DNA from: Bacteroidota bacterium
Lineage (GTDB): Bacteria > Bacteroidota > Bacteroidia > Sphingobacteriales > Sphingobacteriaceae
Direction: 5' to 3'
Length of the DNA: 64,000 bases
NCBI GenBank assembly: GCA_013288235.1
Contig: JABDCF010000001.1
Coordinates: 25,484 to 89,483 of the forward strand
The translations under genes and the position numbers were made by a program. Below the pieces are notes generated by a model, which was not told where the DNA came from, did no database searches, and saw nothing but the letters and a program-made list of their open reading frames with translations. This document shows, piece after piece, positions 1 to 8,703 of this stretch; position 1 is the stretch's first letter, and every line of letters begins with the position of its first letter.

Positions 1-210
1 GGTTCTTACTTTCAATCGGTAACTTTTAACAACATAACTGATGAGAAAGACAGTGACTTTGCATTACGTTTAACAAAGGAGATCGGGGTGGCTTCTATAC
101 CCACTTCTGCGTTTTATACAAAGGGTACCGACCACCATGTTTTACGTTTTTGTTTTGCCAAAAGGCAAGAAACGCTCGATAAAGCCGTTGAAAGATTGAT
201 AAAGGTCTAA
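1..210 (+). CDS. C-terminal fragment of a PLP-dependent aminotransferase (methionine aminotransferase-like)
   Basis: Frame 1 is open from base 1 to TAA at 208-210: GSYFQSVTFNNITDEKDSDFALRLTKEIGVASIPTSAFYTKGTDHHVLRFCFAKRQETLDKAVERLIKV. This is a class I/II aminotransferase C-terminal signature; 5' end is outside the window. Confidence 0.85.
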   Translation, partial: GSYFQSVTFNNITDEKDSDFALRLTKEIGVASIPTSAFYTKGTDHHVLRFCFAKRQETLDKAVERLIKV

Positions 211-294
211 ATAGTCGATGGTCAATAGTCCATAGATCATGACTGACTATTTTTACCCATTAGCAAATACCATGGACTATTAACTATGGACTAA
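211..294. repeat. Intergenic imperfect inverted repeat; arms 211-233 and 272-294
   Basis: ATAGTCGATGGTCAATAGTCCAT pairs with ATGGACTATTAACTATGGACTAA, few mismatches; read by eye. Confidence 0.75.
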
Positions 295-301
295 AACAAC
301 T

Positions 302-1078
302 ATGGGAAATTTAAAAATAACAACCTTCCAGGGATACCTTTTTTGGGAAAATATTGATAAAAACCTGCAAAATATTTCTACCCGTCTGTCTGCGATCCGC
401 GAAAAAACAAACCTGATTGTTTTACCGGAAATGTTTAGCACAGGCTTTTCAATGAACGCCGAAAAACTTGCCGAGCCAATGGGCGGCAAAACCATAAAAT
501 GGATGCTTAAAACGGCAAAGCAATATGAGTGCGTATTAACCGGAAGCATTATCATAAAAGAAAACGACAACTATTATAACCGTTTGATATGGATGCGCCC
601 GGATGGCACTTATGAATATTATGATAAACGCCACTTGTTTGCTTTAGGAAAAGAACATCAAACCTATACCCCTGGCGATAAAAGACTTGTTGTTGAGTTA
701 AACGGCTGGAAAATTTGCCCGATGATTTGTTATGATCTGCGCTTCCCGGTATGGTTGCGTAATGTACATGAGGAATATGATCTGATGCTTATTGTAGCCA
801 ATTGGCCCGAGCGGCGTATTGCACATTGGCGCGCTTTAATTAATGCCCGCGCCATTGAAAACCAGGCGTATGTTGTAGGTGTAAACCGTGTTGGGCACGA
901 TGGCAATGAGGTTTATCATTCAGGCGATTCGACCTGTGTTGACCCAAATGGCAACGTAACATACCATAAACGCGACGAAGAAGATCTTTATACCTTCACT
1001 ATTAATGCGGACGAGGTTAAAAAAACCCGCCAGGCACTACCATTTTTGAAGGATGCCGATGAATTTAGGATAATATAA
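302..1078 (+). CDS. Nitrilase-superfamily amidohydrolase (omega-amidase, YafV-like)
   Basis: Full ORF with E (VLPEMFSTGF), K (YDKRHLF) and C (PMICYDLRFPVW) nitrilase motifs. Confidence 0.92.
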   Translation: MGNLKITTFQGYLFWENIDKNLQNISTRLSAIREKTNLIVLPEMFSTGFSMNAEKLAEPMGGKTIKWMLKTAKQYECVLTGSIIIKENDNYYNRLIWMRPDGTYEYYDKRHLFALGKEHQTYTPGDKRLVVELNGWKICPMICYDLRFPVWLRNVHEEYDLMLIVANWPERRIAHWRALINARAIENQAYVVGVNRVGHDGNEVYHSGDSTCVDPNGNVTYHKRDEEDLYTFTINADEVKKTRQALPFLKDADEFRII

Positions 1079-1082
1079 CACA

Positions 1083-1173
1083 AACACGATTAAAAGATTT
1101 TACAGGATTATATTAAAAGGAAGGTTATATAACTTCCGTCATGAAAATCCAATAAAATCCCTAAAATCGTGTT
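1083..1173. repeat. Intergenic inverted repeat (AACACGATT...AATCGTGTT family)
   Basis: Arms ~1083-1110 and ~1145-1173, one indel. Inner palindrome GGAAGGTTATATAACTTCC. Confidence 0.75.
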
Positions 1174-1205
1174 ATTTTTACCCCTCATAAATTTACATTA
1201 ATTCA

Positions 1206-4200
1206 ATGAGGCTCCTGACCCGTAGTACCTTTTCTCTCTTCTTTATTTTACTTTTCGCGCTATCATCGTTCGCACAACGAAAAAAAGATTATACCCAATT
1301 TGTTGACCCGTTTATTGGCACCGGCGGGCATGGGCATACTTACCCGGGGGCTGTGGTGCCCTTCGGGATGATTCAGCTTAGTCCCGATACACGTTTAACC
1401 GGTTGGGACGGTTGTTCGGGTTATTATTACACAGATACTATTGTTTACGGCTTTTCACATACCCATTTAAGTGGCACAGGCATTGCCGACTATTGCGATG
1501 TTTTATTTATGCCTACCACAGGTCAGCCGCAGTTTAAAAACACCGATTACCTATCAGGATTTAAAAAGAAAAACGAAATTTCAACCCCCGGTTATTATAA
1601 AACACATTTAGATAAATATAATATTGATGTCGAACTTACCGCCACCGCCCGTGTCGGTGTTCATCGCTACATCTTCCCTAAAGCTGAACAGGCAAATATT
1701 ATTATCGACCTGCAACATAGGGATGAGGTACTTGATTCGTGGATTGAGGTTGTGAATGACCATGAGATCAGGGGCTTCCGCAGGTCGCGCTCATGGGCGC
1801 AGGATCAGTCCATTTATTTCTACGCCAAATTTTCGAAACCATTTAAAACTTACGGCATTGCCGCCAACGATCATCTGCAGCAGGGTCAAACCAAACTACA
1901 GGGGAAAAACATTAAAATGTTTATTCAGTTTGATAACCCTGGTGAGATTATAGCTAAAGTGGGTATTTCATCGGTAAGCGCTGATGGCGCGTTGAAAAAC
2001 CTGGATACCGAAGTACCCGATTTTGATTTCAAAAGAGTCCAAAAAGAAGCAAAAGCCTCATGGAATACCGAGCTCTCGAAAATAGAAGTTGAGGGCGGTG
2101 CGCCCAGCACTGCAAGCGAGCGGGAACCACAAAGCGCTAATCAAAATACAGGATACAACAGCCGGAACAAGCAACCTAAGCAGAAAAAACAACCCGACGT
2201 TGACCACGCTAAAATAAAGCAGACCATTTTTTACACTGCCCTTTACCATGCAATGCTGGCGCCAAATGTTTACAGCGATGTAGACGGACAATATCGCGGC
2301 ATGGACCAAAAGGTGCATACGGCCGATGGCTTTAATTATTACACTGTATTTTCTTTATGGGATACCTACCGCGCCGAAGATCCATTACTAAACCTGATAG
2401 ACCGCAAACGTACGCTTGATTTTGTGAAATCATTTTTGGCGATGTACGAACAGGGTGGTTTATTGCCGATATGGCCCCTTGCATCAAACGAAACCTATTG
2501 TATGGTTGGCAATCACTCCATCCCGGTTATTGTCGATGCTTATGCAAAGGGTATCCGCGATTTTAATGCCGAAGAGGCGTTTACAACCATGAAAGCTGCG
2601 GTGAACCGTAACCAGTTCGGGCTGGACTCGTACCGTAAAAATGGTGTGGTACTATCAGATGATGAACCTGAATCCGTTTCAAAAACACTGGAATATGCTA
2701 TTGATGATTGGTGCATAGCCCAGATGGCAAAAATGCTGAACAAACCCGCCGACTATAAGGAATTTATACAACGTTCCCAATACTGGAAAAACAATTTTAA
2801 TAACCAGAACGGTTTTATGCAGGCGCGGGCAAACGGCGGCTGGTACACACCTTTTGAACCTACGGAGATCAATAATAATTATACCGAGGGTAATTCCTGG
2901 CAATATTCATTTTTGGCGCCGCAGGATATTGAAAGCCTTGCCGACAGGATGGGCGGCAAAGCCGCGTTTGAAGCTAAATTGGATGAATTATTTACTACTG
3001 ACTCCAAACTAACGGGGCGCGAGCAGGACGATGTCACAGGTTTAATTGGCCAGTACGCACATGGTAATGAGCCCAGTCACCACATGGCTTACCTTTATAA
3101 TTTTACGGACTCACCCGATAAAACACAGTTTTATATCAACAAAATATTAAAGGAAGAATACAGTAACCAGCCCGATGGCCTTTCGGGCAATGAGGATTGC
3201 GGGCAAATGTCGGCCTGGTATGTGATAAGTTCGTTGGGTATTTATAATATCGCTCCTGGCCAGCAGCAATTCCAGATCGGTATGCCACAGTTTGATAAAG
3301 CGGTAATCAATCTTGAAAATGGTAAAAAGTTTACTATTCTTAACTCAGGCGCAAGCATAAATAGCGGGAATATTTACATGCAGGGCATGAACCTCAACAA
3401 AAAAGCATACGATAAACTCTACCTCAATTATGATGATATTGTCAACGGCGGCGAATTTGAAGTATTTACCGGTCGGCTGCCCAACAAAATGTTTGTGCAG
3501 GGGCTGGAAAAACCAACATCAAGGATAACCGATAATTTGATTGTTCCCGATCCTTATATTACTGCCCCGGCCAAAACCTTTAAGCAGCCATTCAACATCG
3601 AAATAAAAGATGCGGATACAACCGCCAAAATCTATTATACGCTTGACGGATCCTCCCCGACTGTAAATTCAACCTTATACAGCGCACCAATAAATATTTC
3701 AGCCAACACTACCGTGAAAGCCATCGCTGTTGAAGGTGATAAAACAAGCTTTATTGACGAAGGTTCTTTTACCAAAATAAGGGCCGATATAAAACTAACC
3801 CTTGTAAACAAATACCTGCCAAACTATGCCGACGAAGGCGATAACGCATTGATCAACGGCCTGCATGGAAAAGTTAACTGGCGGCTTGGCAACTGGCAGG
3901 GTTACCAGGGCAATGATCTGGTCGCAATTATCGATATGGGGCAACCCAAGCCTATAAAACAGGTAAGTTTAGGAACGTTGCAGGATACACGCTCGTGGAT
4001 AGTTTTCCCGCAGTACGTACAATATTGGATATCAAATGACGGGGTTAATTATAAACTGGCCGTCACGGTTAATACTAAGGTTGACATAAAAGACCTTAAT
4101 ATACAAACCCAGGAATTTACCGCACCATTAAACGTAAATACCAGGTATATTAAACTGATAGCCAGGCAATACGGCGCATTACCTGATTGGCACGAAAGCA

Positions 4201-4247
4201 AAGGCCAGCCATCGTACATTTTTGCAGATGAGATAACGGTGGAGTAG
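1206..4247 (+). CDS. GH92 family alpha-1,2-mannosidase with C-terminal chitobiase/FN3-like and F5/8 type C-like domains
   Basis: Signal peptide; motifs VDPFIGTGGHGHTYPGAVVPFGMIQLSPDTR, FSHTHLSGTG, GNEPSHHMAYLYNF, GNEDCGQMSAWYV. Confidence 0.95.
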   Translation: MRLLTRSTFSLFFILLFALSSFAQRKKDYTQFVDPFIGTGGHGHTYPGAVVPFGMIQLSPDTRLTGWDGCSGYYYTDTIVYGFSHTHLSGTGIADYCDVLFMPTTGQPQFKNTDYLSGFKKKNEISTPGYYKTHLDKYNIDVELTATARVGVHRYIFPKAEQANIIIDLQHRDEVLDSWIEVVNDHEIRGFRRSRSWAQDQSIYFYAKFSKPFKTYGIAANDHLQQGQTKLQGKNIKMFIQFDNPGEIIAKVGISSVSADGALKNLDTEVPDFDFKRVQKEAKASWNTELSKIEVEGGAPSTASEREPQSANQNTGYNSRNKQPKQKKQPDVDHAKIKQTIFYTALYHAMLAPNVYSDVDGQYRGMDQKVHTADGFNYYTVFSLWDTYRAEDPLLNLIDRKRTLDFVKSFLAMYEQGGLLPIWPLASNETYCMVGNHSIPVIVDAYAKGIRDFNAEEAFTTMKAAVNRNQFGLDSYRKNGVVLSDDEPESVSKTLEYAIDDWCIAQMAKMLNKPADYKEFIQRSQYWKNNFNNQNGFMQARANGGWYTPFEPTEINNNYTEGNSWQYSFLAPQDIESLADRMGGKAAFEAKLDELFTTDSKLTGREQDDVTGLIGQYAHGNEPSHHMAYLYNFTDSPDKTQFYINKILKEEYSNQPDGLSGNEDCGQMSAWYVISSLGIYNIAPGQQQFQIGMPQFDKAVINLENGKKFTILNSGASINSGNIYMQGMNLNKKAYDKLYLNYDDIVNGGEFEVFTGRLPNKMFVQGLEKPTSRITDNLIVPDPYITAPAKTFKQPFNIEIKDADTTAKIYYTLDGSSPTVNSTLYSAPINISANTTVKAIAVEGDKTSFIDEGSFTKIRADIKLTLVNKYLPNYADEGDNALINGLHGKVNWRLGNWQGYQGNDLVAIIDMGQPKPIKQVSLGTLQDTRSWIVFPQYVQYWISNDGVNYKLAVTVNTKVDIKDLNIQTQEFTAPLNVNTRYIKLIARQYGALPDWHESKGQPSYIFADEITVE

Positions 4248-4306
4248 CATATCGGGAAAAGGTTATTATCTAATCCATAAGCCGTCGTTATCGAGCAGTA
4301 AATATG

Positions 4307-4540
4307 TTACTTTTTTGATTTACCGCTTTTTGAAGTATCCTTAACCAAATTGGCCCCGCCTGAAGCGCTGTTATCACTACTGCTGGTAGTTTTATTCGAA
4401 TCCTTTTTTGAAGTATCCTTGGCAACTTTATAAGTGTTTTTCACCGTGTCGTTGCCCGATTGCGCCGTATGGTCACCAGAGCAGGCTGCAAAAAAGCATA
4501 ACCCGGCTGTCAGCATTAGTATAACTATCTTGTTTTTCAC
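4307..4540 (-). CDS. Small putative lipoprotein
   Basis: Short ORF with lipobox-like MKNKIVILMLTAGLCFFAACSGD and a low-complexity Ser/Lys/Asp tail. Confidence 0.6.
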   Translation of the reverse strand: MKNKIVILMLTAGLCFFAACSGDHTAQSGNDTVKNTYKVAKDTSKKDSNKTTSSSDNSASGGANLVKDTSKSGKSKK

Positions 4541-4694
4541 GTCTGTTAAATATTGATGTAACGTTTTAACAGGCAGGTAAGGGTAATGGTTTTATAAAGT
4601 TAAAAGGTAATCCTGGCCAATAGAAATTAGATAGTTATAATGATCAATCAAAAGGGGTGTATTTTGCTGAAAATGATTAAGCAATAAAGCTATG

Positions 4695-5507
4695 TTAGTT
4701 GTGACTTTTGCCCACAAAACTCCTCTTTCTTGAATACCCCAGGGCAATAAGATAAGCTATGCCGCTAAACCCTAAAGCCTCAAATACACTTGAAACCTCA
4801 TTGCCCTGGAGGCTATGTGGATCGGCTATTGCCCTTGGGATGTGAAGGAAAATAAACCATAAAAAAATCATCAGCGAAAGCAGCAGTGCAACTAATTTTA
4901 GCTGTACCCTTAAAATAATAGCAATGCCCGACCCAATAAGCGCAACGCCCGCAAAATACGTCCAAAACATGGCGCCTGGTATCCACGAAGGGACAAGCGT
5001 AGATATGCCTTCCTTATACAAAAAATGATCGATGCCAAAACTTATCATAGTTATGCACATAAAAACGCTTCCAAAAGGGATTATCTTTTCCAAAAAAACC
5101 ACAAAGGATGATTGCACCTGGCCACTATCTCTGCCTGCAGGATAAGACCCCGCAACAACAAAGCCACCACCTGCAAAAACCAATTCTTTTAATGCAGAGG
5201 CCCACGAGCCCATATTTTTATAATACGGGTCCGCAATTATTTCATAGGGTATTTGAATAAAAATAAAAATGGCAAGAAATATGGCGCCTAAAATGAGCCC
5301 TATTATTTTAGCTTGTTTATCTAATGCGATTGCGATACCGGCCAAAATTAAAATAGCGCTGAAAATGTAGACGCATAATACCAGGCCGGGAAATGATAAG
5401 GCCGGCAATATTACGGGACGGAAACCCGCATAAAAAACCTGCTGTAAGCCCAAACCCCCTATCATTATTCCATAAGATATGCGCGCCGCTTTAATAAGTA
5501 TTTCCAT
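4695..5507 (-). CDS. DoxX-like multi-pass membrane protein
   Basis: Hydrophobic ORF with two similar transmembrane halves. Confidence 0.6.
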   Translation of the reverse strand: MEILIKAARISYGIMIGGLGLQQVFYAGFRPVILPALSFPGLVLCVYIFSAILILAGIAIALDKQAKIIGLILGAIFLAIFIFIQIPYEIIADPYYKNMGSWASALKELVFAGGGFVVAGSYPAGRDSGQVQSSFVVFLEKIIPFGSVFMCITMISFGIDHFLYKEGISTLVPSWIPGAMFWTYFAGVALIGSGIAIILRVQLKLVALLLSLMIFLWFIFLHIPRAIADPHSLQGNEVSSVFEALGFSGIAYLIALGYSRKRSFVGKSHN

Positions 5508-5599
5508 AATTGTGATTTGATAATGATCAAATTAAGGAAGTTGTTTATCAGCAAGCAAATCATAGCTTGTTCATATTTGAACAAGTTGGTACAAAAGAA

Positions 5600-5632
5600 A
5601 ATGGAGACTTAAACCTAAGTTCAAGCCTCCAT
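5600..5632 (-). terminator. Putative intrinsic terminator downstream of the E2 gene
   Basis: ATGGAGACTTAAAC / GTTCAAGCCTCCAT hairpin followed on the minus strand by TTTCTTTTGT. Confidence 0.6.
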
Positions 5633-5657
5633 TGTATGAGTTTTTAAAGGCGCGGAG

Positions 5658-7406
5658 TTAAATTTCCCTGCCAGGGTCCCAGTTTTCTAAATAATCCGAA
5701 ACGCGTTTAACGAATGTGCCGCCCAAAGCCCCGTCAACCACCCTGTGATCATAAGATAATGACAAAAACATCATATGGCGGATACCTATCATATCACCCT
5801 GCAGGGTTTCAATTACTGCCGGTTTCTTTCTGATGGCGCCAACAGCTAAAATGGCTACCTGCGGCTGGTTTATGATAGGCGTACCCATAACGTTACCAAA
5901 TGAACCTACATTTGTTATAGTAAAGGTACCACCCTGCACATCGTCAGGTTTTAATTTATTGTTACGCGCACGGTTTGCAAGGTCATTAACAGCTTTTGTT
6001 AAGCCAATAAGACTCAGTTCGTCTGCTTTTTTAATAACCGGCACTATCAGGTTACCACTTGGCAAGGCTGTGGCCATGCTTATATTTATATCTTTCTTTT
6101 TGATGATCTGTGTCCCGTTTACCTGGATATTGATCATCGGCAAATCCTTAATAGCCCGTACAACGGCCTCGATAAATATTGGCGTAAAGGTAATTTTTTC
6201 ACCTTCCCTCTTTTCAAAAGCATTCTTTATTTTATCGCGCCATAAAACAAGGTTGGTTACATCAGCCTCAACAAAAGAAGTAACGTGTGGCGAAGTGTGC
6301 TTGCTCATTACCATGTGATCGGCAATGAGGCGGCGCATCCTGTCCATTTCTATGATCTCATCACTGCCCGACATTGAGGTTCCCGATGAAACAGGTTCCG
6401 GCTTTGGTTTTTCCGGAGCCGGCGCTGGTTTTGGTACTTCAGTAATTGGCGCAGGTTCCGGAGCCTCTATAACCGTTTCGGGCACCGGCGTTTCTATTAC
6501 AGGAGCCTGGGTCTGTGTTTCTGCATCTGGCACAGGTTGCAGCGTTTCGCTTACAGGTTCGGGTTCTGTTATATTTATCTTCTGCGGTTCACTAAAAGTA
6601 TATTGCTCCTCGGGCGCTTTCAACGTTTCAGTAACCGGGTCCGTACTGCTATCTGGAACATTTGCAGATTGATATCTATTTTGAATATAATTTAACAGGT
6701 CATCCTTTGTTAAACGGCCTTCGGCGCCCGTGCCAGTAATATTATCAAGTTCAGCGTTGCTTATATTCTCCTGCGCGGCTATATTTTTAACCAACGGCGA
6801 ATAAAATCGCAATGGGTTTTTTGCTGCATCTTCTGCTGAAGCACTTTTTTGCGATAATTGCTCTGTGTATGGTACAGGCGGTATTGATTCTTCCCGTTCA
6901 TCGGCAAATACAGGCTGTTTTACCTCTACAGGTTCTTTTATTTCATTTACAACGGGAGGAGTATATTTTTCTGCAAGGGGCTCCGGTGCTGGAGGTTGTT
7001 GTTCCTGGTAAGACGGCCCCCTTTCATTAACAATTGGGGGCTTCTCTTCAACACGTTGCGGAACAGGTGTCGCAAATGGCTGCCGTATTTCACTAATAAC
7101 CGGGGGCTTTTCTTCAACGGGCTGTTGAACAGGCGGTGCAACTGGCGGTACTATTTCTTCCGGATCGTTAGTTTCAATAATAGCAATAACAGCCCCTACC
7201 TGTACCACATCATTATCTTTATAAAGCTGCTCCAGCAACTTGCCCGTTACCGGCGAAGGAACATCCGAGTCAACCTTATCAGTCGCAATTTCCATCACTG
7301 CTTCGTCAGCCTCAATATGGTCCCCCGGATTTTTGATCCATCTGATCACAGTTGCTTCAGCAACGCTTTCACCCATTTTTGGCAGTAACAGTTTATATTT
7401 GGCCAT
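5658..7406 (-). CDS. Dihydrolipoamide acyltransferase (E2) of a 2-oxoacid dehydrogenase complex
   Basis: Lipoyl domain (EIATDKVDSDVPSP), Pro/Glu-rich linker, E3-binding domain, catalytic domain ending SLSYDHRVVDGALGGTF. Confidence 0.95.
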   Translation of the reverse strand: MAKYKLLLPKMGESVAEATVIRWIKNPGDHIEADEAVMEIATDKVDSDVPSPVTGKLLEQLYKDNDVVQVGAVIAIIETNDPEEIVPPVAPPVQQPVEEKPPVISEIRQPFATPVPQRVEEKPPIVNERGPSYQEQQPPAPEPLAEKYTPPVVNEIKEPVEVKQPVFADEREESIPPVPYTEQLSQKSASAEDAAKNPLRFYSPLVKNIAAQENISNAELDNITGTGAEGRLTKDDLLNYIQNRYQSANVPDSSTDPVTETLKAPEEQYTFSEPQKINITEPEPVSETLQPVPDAETQTQAPVIETPVPETVIEAPEPAPITEVPKPAPAPEKPKPEPVSSGTSMSGSDEIIEMDRMRRLIADHMVMSKHTSPHVTSFVEADVTNLVLWRDKIKNAFEKREGEKITFTPIFIEAVVRAIKDLPMINIQVNGTQIIKKKDINISMATALPSGNLIVPVIKKADELSLIGLTKAVNDLANRARNNKLKPDDVQGGTFTITNVGSFGNVMGTPIINQPQVAILAVGAIRKKPAVIETLQGDMIGIRHMMFLSLSYDHRVVDGALGGTFVKRVSDYLENWDPGREI

Positions 7407-7450
7407 AGAGAATATACCTAATTAATGGCCAAAATTAGCGGATTTTATCT

Positions 7451-8698
7451 TTATTTTCCACTATCATGCAGTAAAGTATTCAACATATTTAAGGCCGAAA
7501 TCGCGCTCCTTTCGATGTTTTGCTTTCGTTTGTTACCAAATGTTAATTTCTTTACTACTTTTTTGTTAACAGATGCTACGGCTATCCACACCGTTCCCAC
7601 AGGCTTTTCAGGGGTACCGCCGTCCGGGCCTGCAATACCCGTAATTGCAATGGCATAGTCAGATTTAAAATTCAGCAAAGCCCCTTCAACCATCTCTGTA
7701 ACCGTTTCGCCGCTTACCGCCCCAAACTCCGCTATTGTTTCATCTCTGACATTTAAAACGCTTTCTTTTAAACTGTTTGAGTAAGAAACAACCCCGCCAA
7801 AAAATACCTTTGACGCACCGGGATGTTGAGTAAAAAGCTGCGATATAAACCCACCGGTACAACTTTCGGCGATTGACAACGTCAGGCCTTTTTCGGTCAT
7901 AAAATTTAAGATGGCTTTTTCAATCGGGATATCTTCCTCAGCTGCCACAACGTTGGCTACCCTTTCAATTATTTTTGCCGCATAAGCATCTACTTCCGGC
8001 TTTAAAGTAGCTTCATCTTCGCCATAACCACTTAGCCTTAGCCTTACCTGGCCAAGCTTCGGTAAATAGGCCAGCTTAATATATGAAGGTAGCGAATCTT
8101 CAATATCAGCAATACGTTCGGCTAAAAACGATTCGCCCTCACCTACTGTTAAAATAGTTTTATGAATAATTACAGGGAGCTTTAAGGTTGATTTTAGCTT
8201 GGGCAGCACCTCATCTTCCATCATATACATCATCTCGTGCGGCACGCCCGGCATCGATATATATATTTTACCTTCAACAGTAAACCACATCCCGGGTGCT
8301 GTACCATTATTATTAAGTATCACTTCACAATTTTCGGGTACCATAGCCTGCAGTCGGTTCACCTCCAGCAGCGGCCTGTTATAGCGGGCAAAAATTTTGG
8401 TCACATTGTTTAAGGCCTCCTGGTTTTCAACCAGCTGAACACCAAAGTATTCGGCAATTGTTTTTTTTGTAATATCATCTTTGGTTGGCCCAAGCCCTCC
8501 GGTAATCAATATGATGTCTGCCCGTTTGCTCGCTTCTTTAAGGGCGGTTAAAATATGTTGCCGGTCGTCGGATACCGACGAAATTTGTTTAACCCTGACA
8601 CCTATATTATTAAGCTCTGCAGCCATCCAGGCGGAATTTGTATCAACAATTTGCCCGATGAGTATTTCATCTCCAATGGTAATTATTTCAGCAAGCAT
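7451..8698 (-). CDS. cinA: CinA family nicotinamide-nucleotide amidohydrolase / competence-damage-inducible protein
   Basis: MLAEIITIGDEILIGQIVDTNSAW plus C-terminal SIAESCTGGFISQLFT and AITGIAGPDGGTPEKPVGTVWI. Confidence 0.95.
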   Translation of the reverse strand: MLAEIITIGDEILIGQIVDTNSAWMAAELNNIGVRVKQISSVSDDRQHILTALKEASKRADIILITGGLGPTKDDITKKTIAEYFGVQLVENQEALNNVTKIFARYNRPLLEVNRLQAMVPENCEVILNNNGTAPGMWFTVEGKIYISMPGVPHEMMYMMEDEVLPKLKSTLKLPVIIHKTILTVGEGESFLAERIADIEDSLPSYIKLAYLPKLGQVRLRLSGYGEDEATLKPEVDAYAAKIIERVANVVAAEEDIPIEKAILNFMTEKGLTLSIAESCTGGFISQLFTQHPGASKVFFGGVVSYSNSLKESVLNVRDETIAEFGAVSGETVTEMVEGALLNFKSDYAIAITGIAGPDGGTPEKPVGTVWIAVASVNKKVVKKLTFGNKRKQNIERSAISALNMLNTLLHDSGK

Positions 8699-8703
8699 TT
8701 TTA

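Noticed and set aside
6325-7388. Overlapping plus-strand ORFs opposite the E2 gene (e.g. 6325-6672, 6996-7388)
   Set aside because: Shadow ORFs produced by the Pro/Glu-rich linker codons of the true minus-strand gene.
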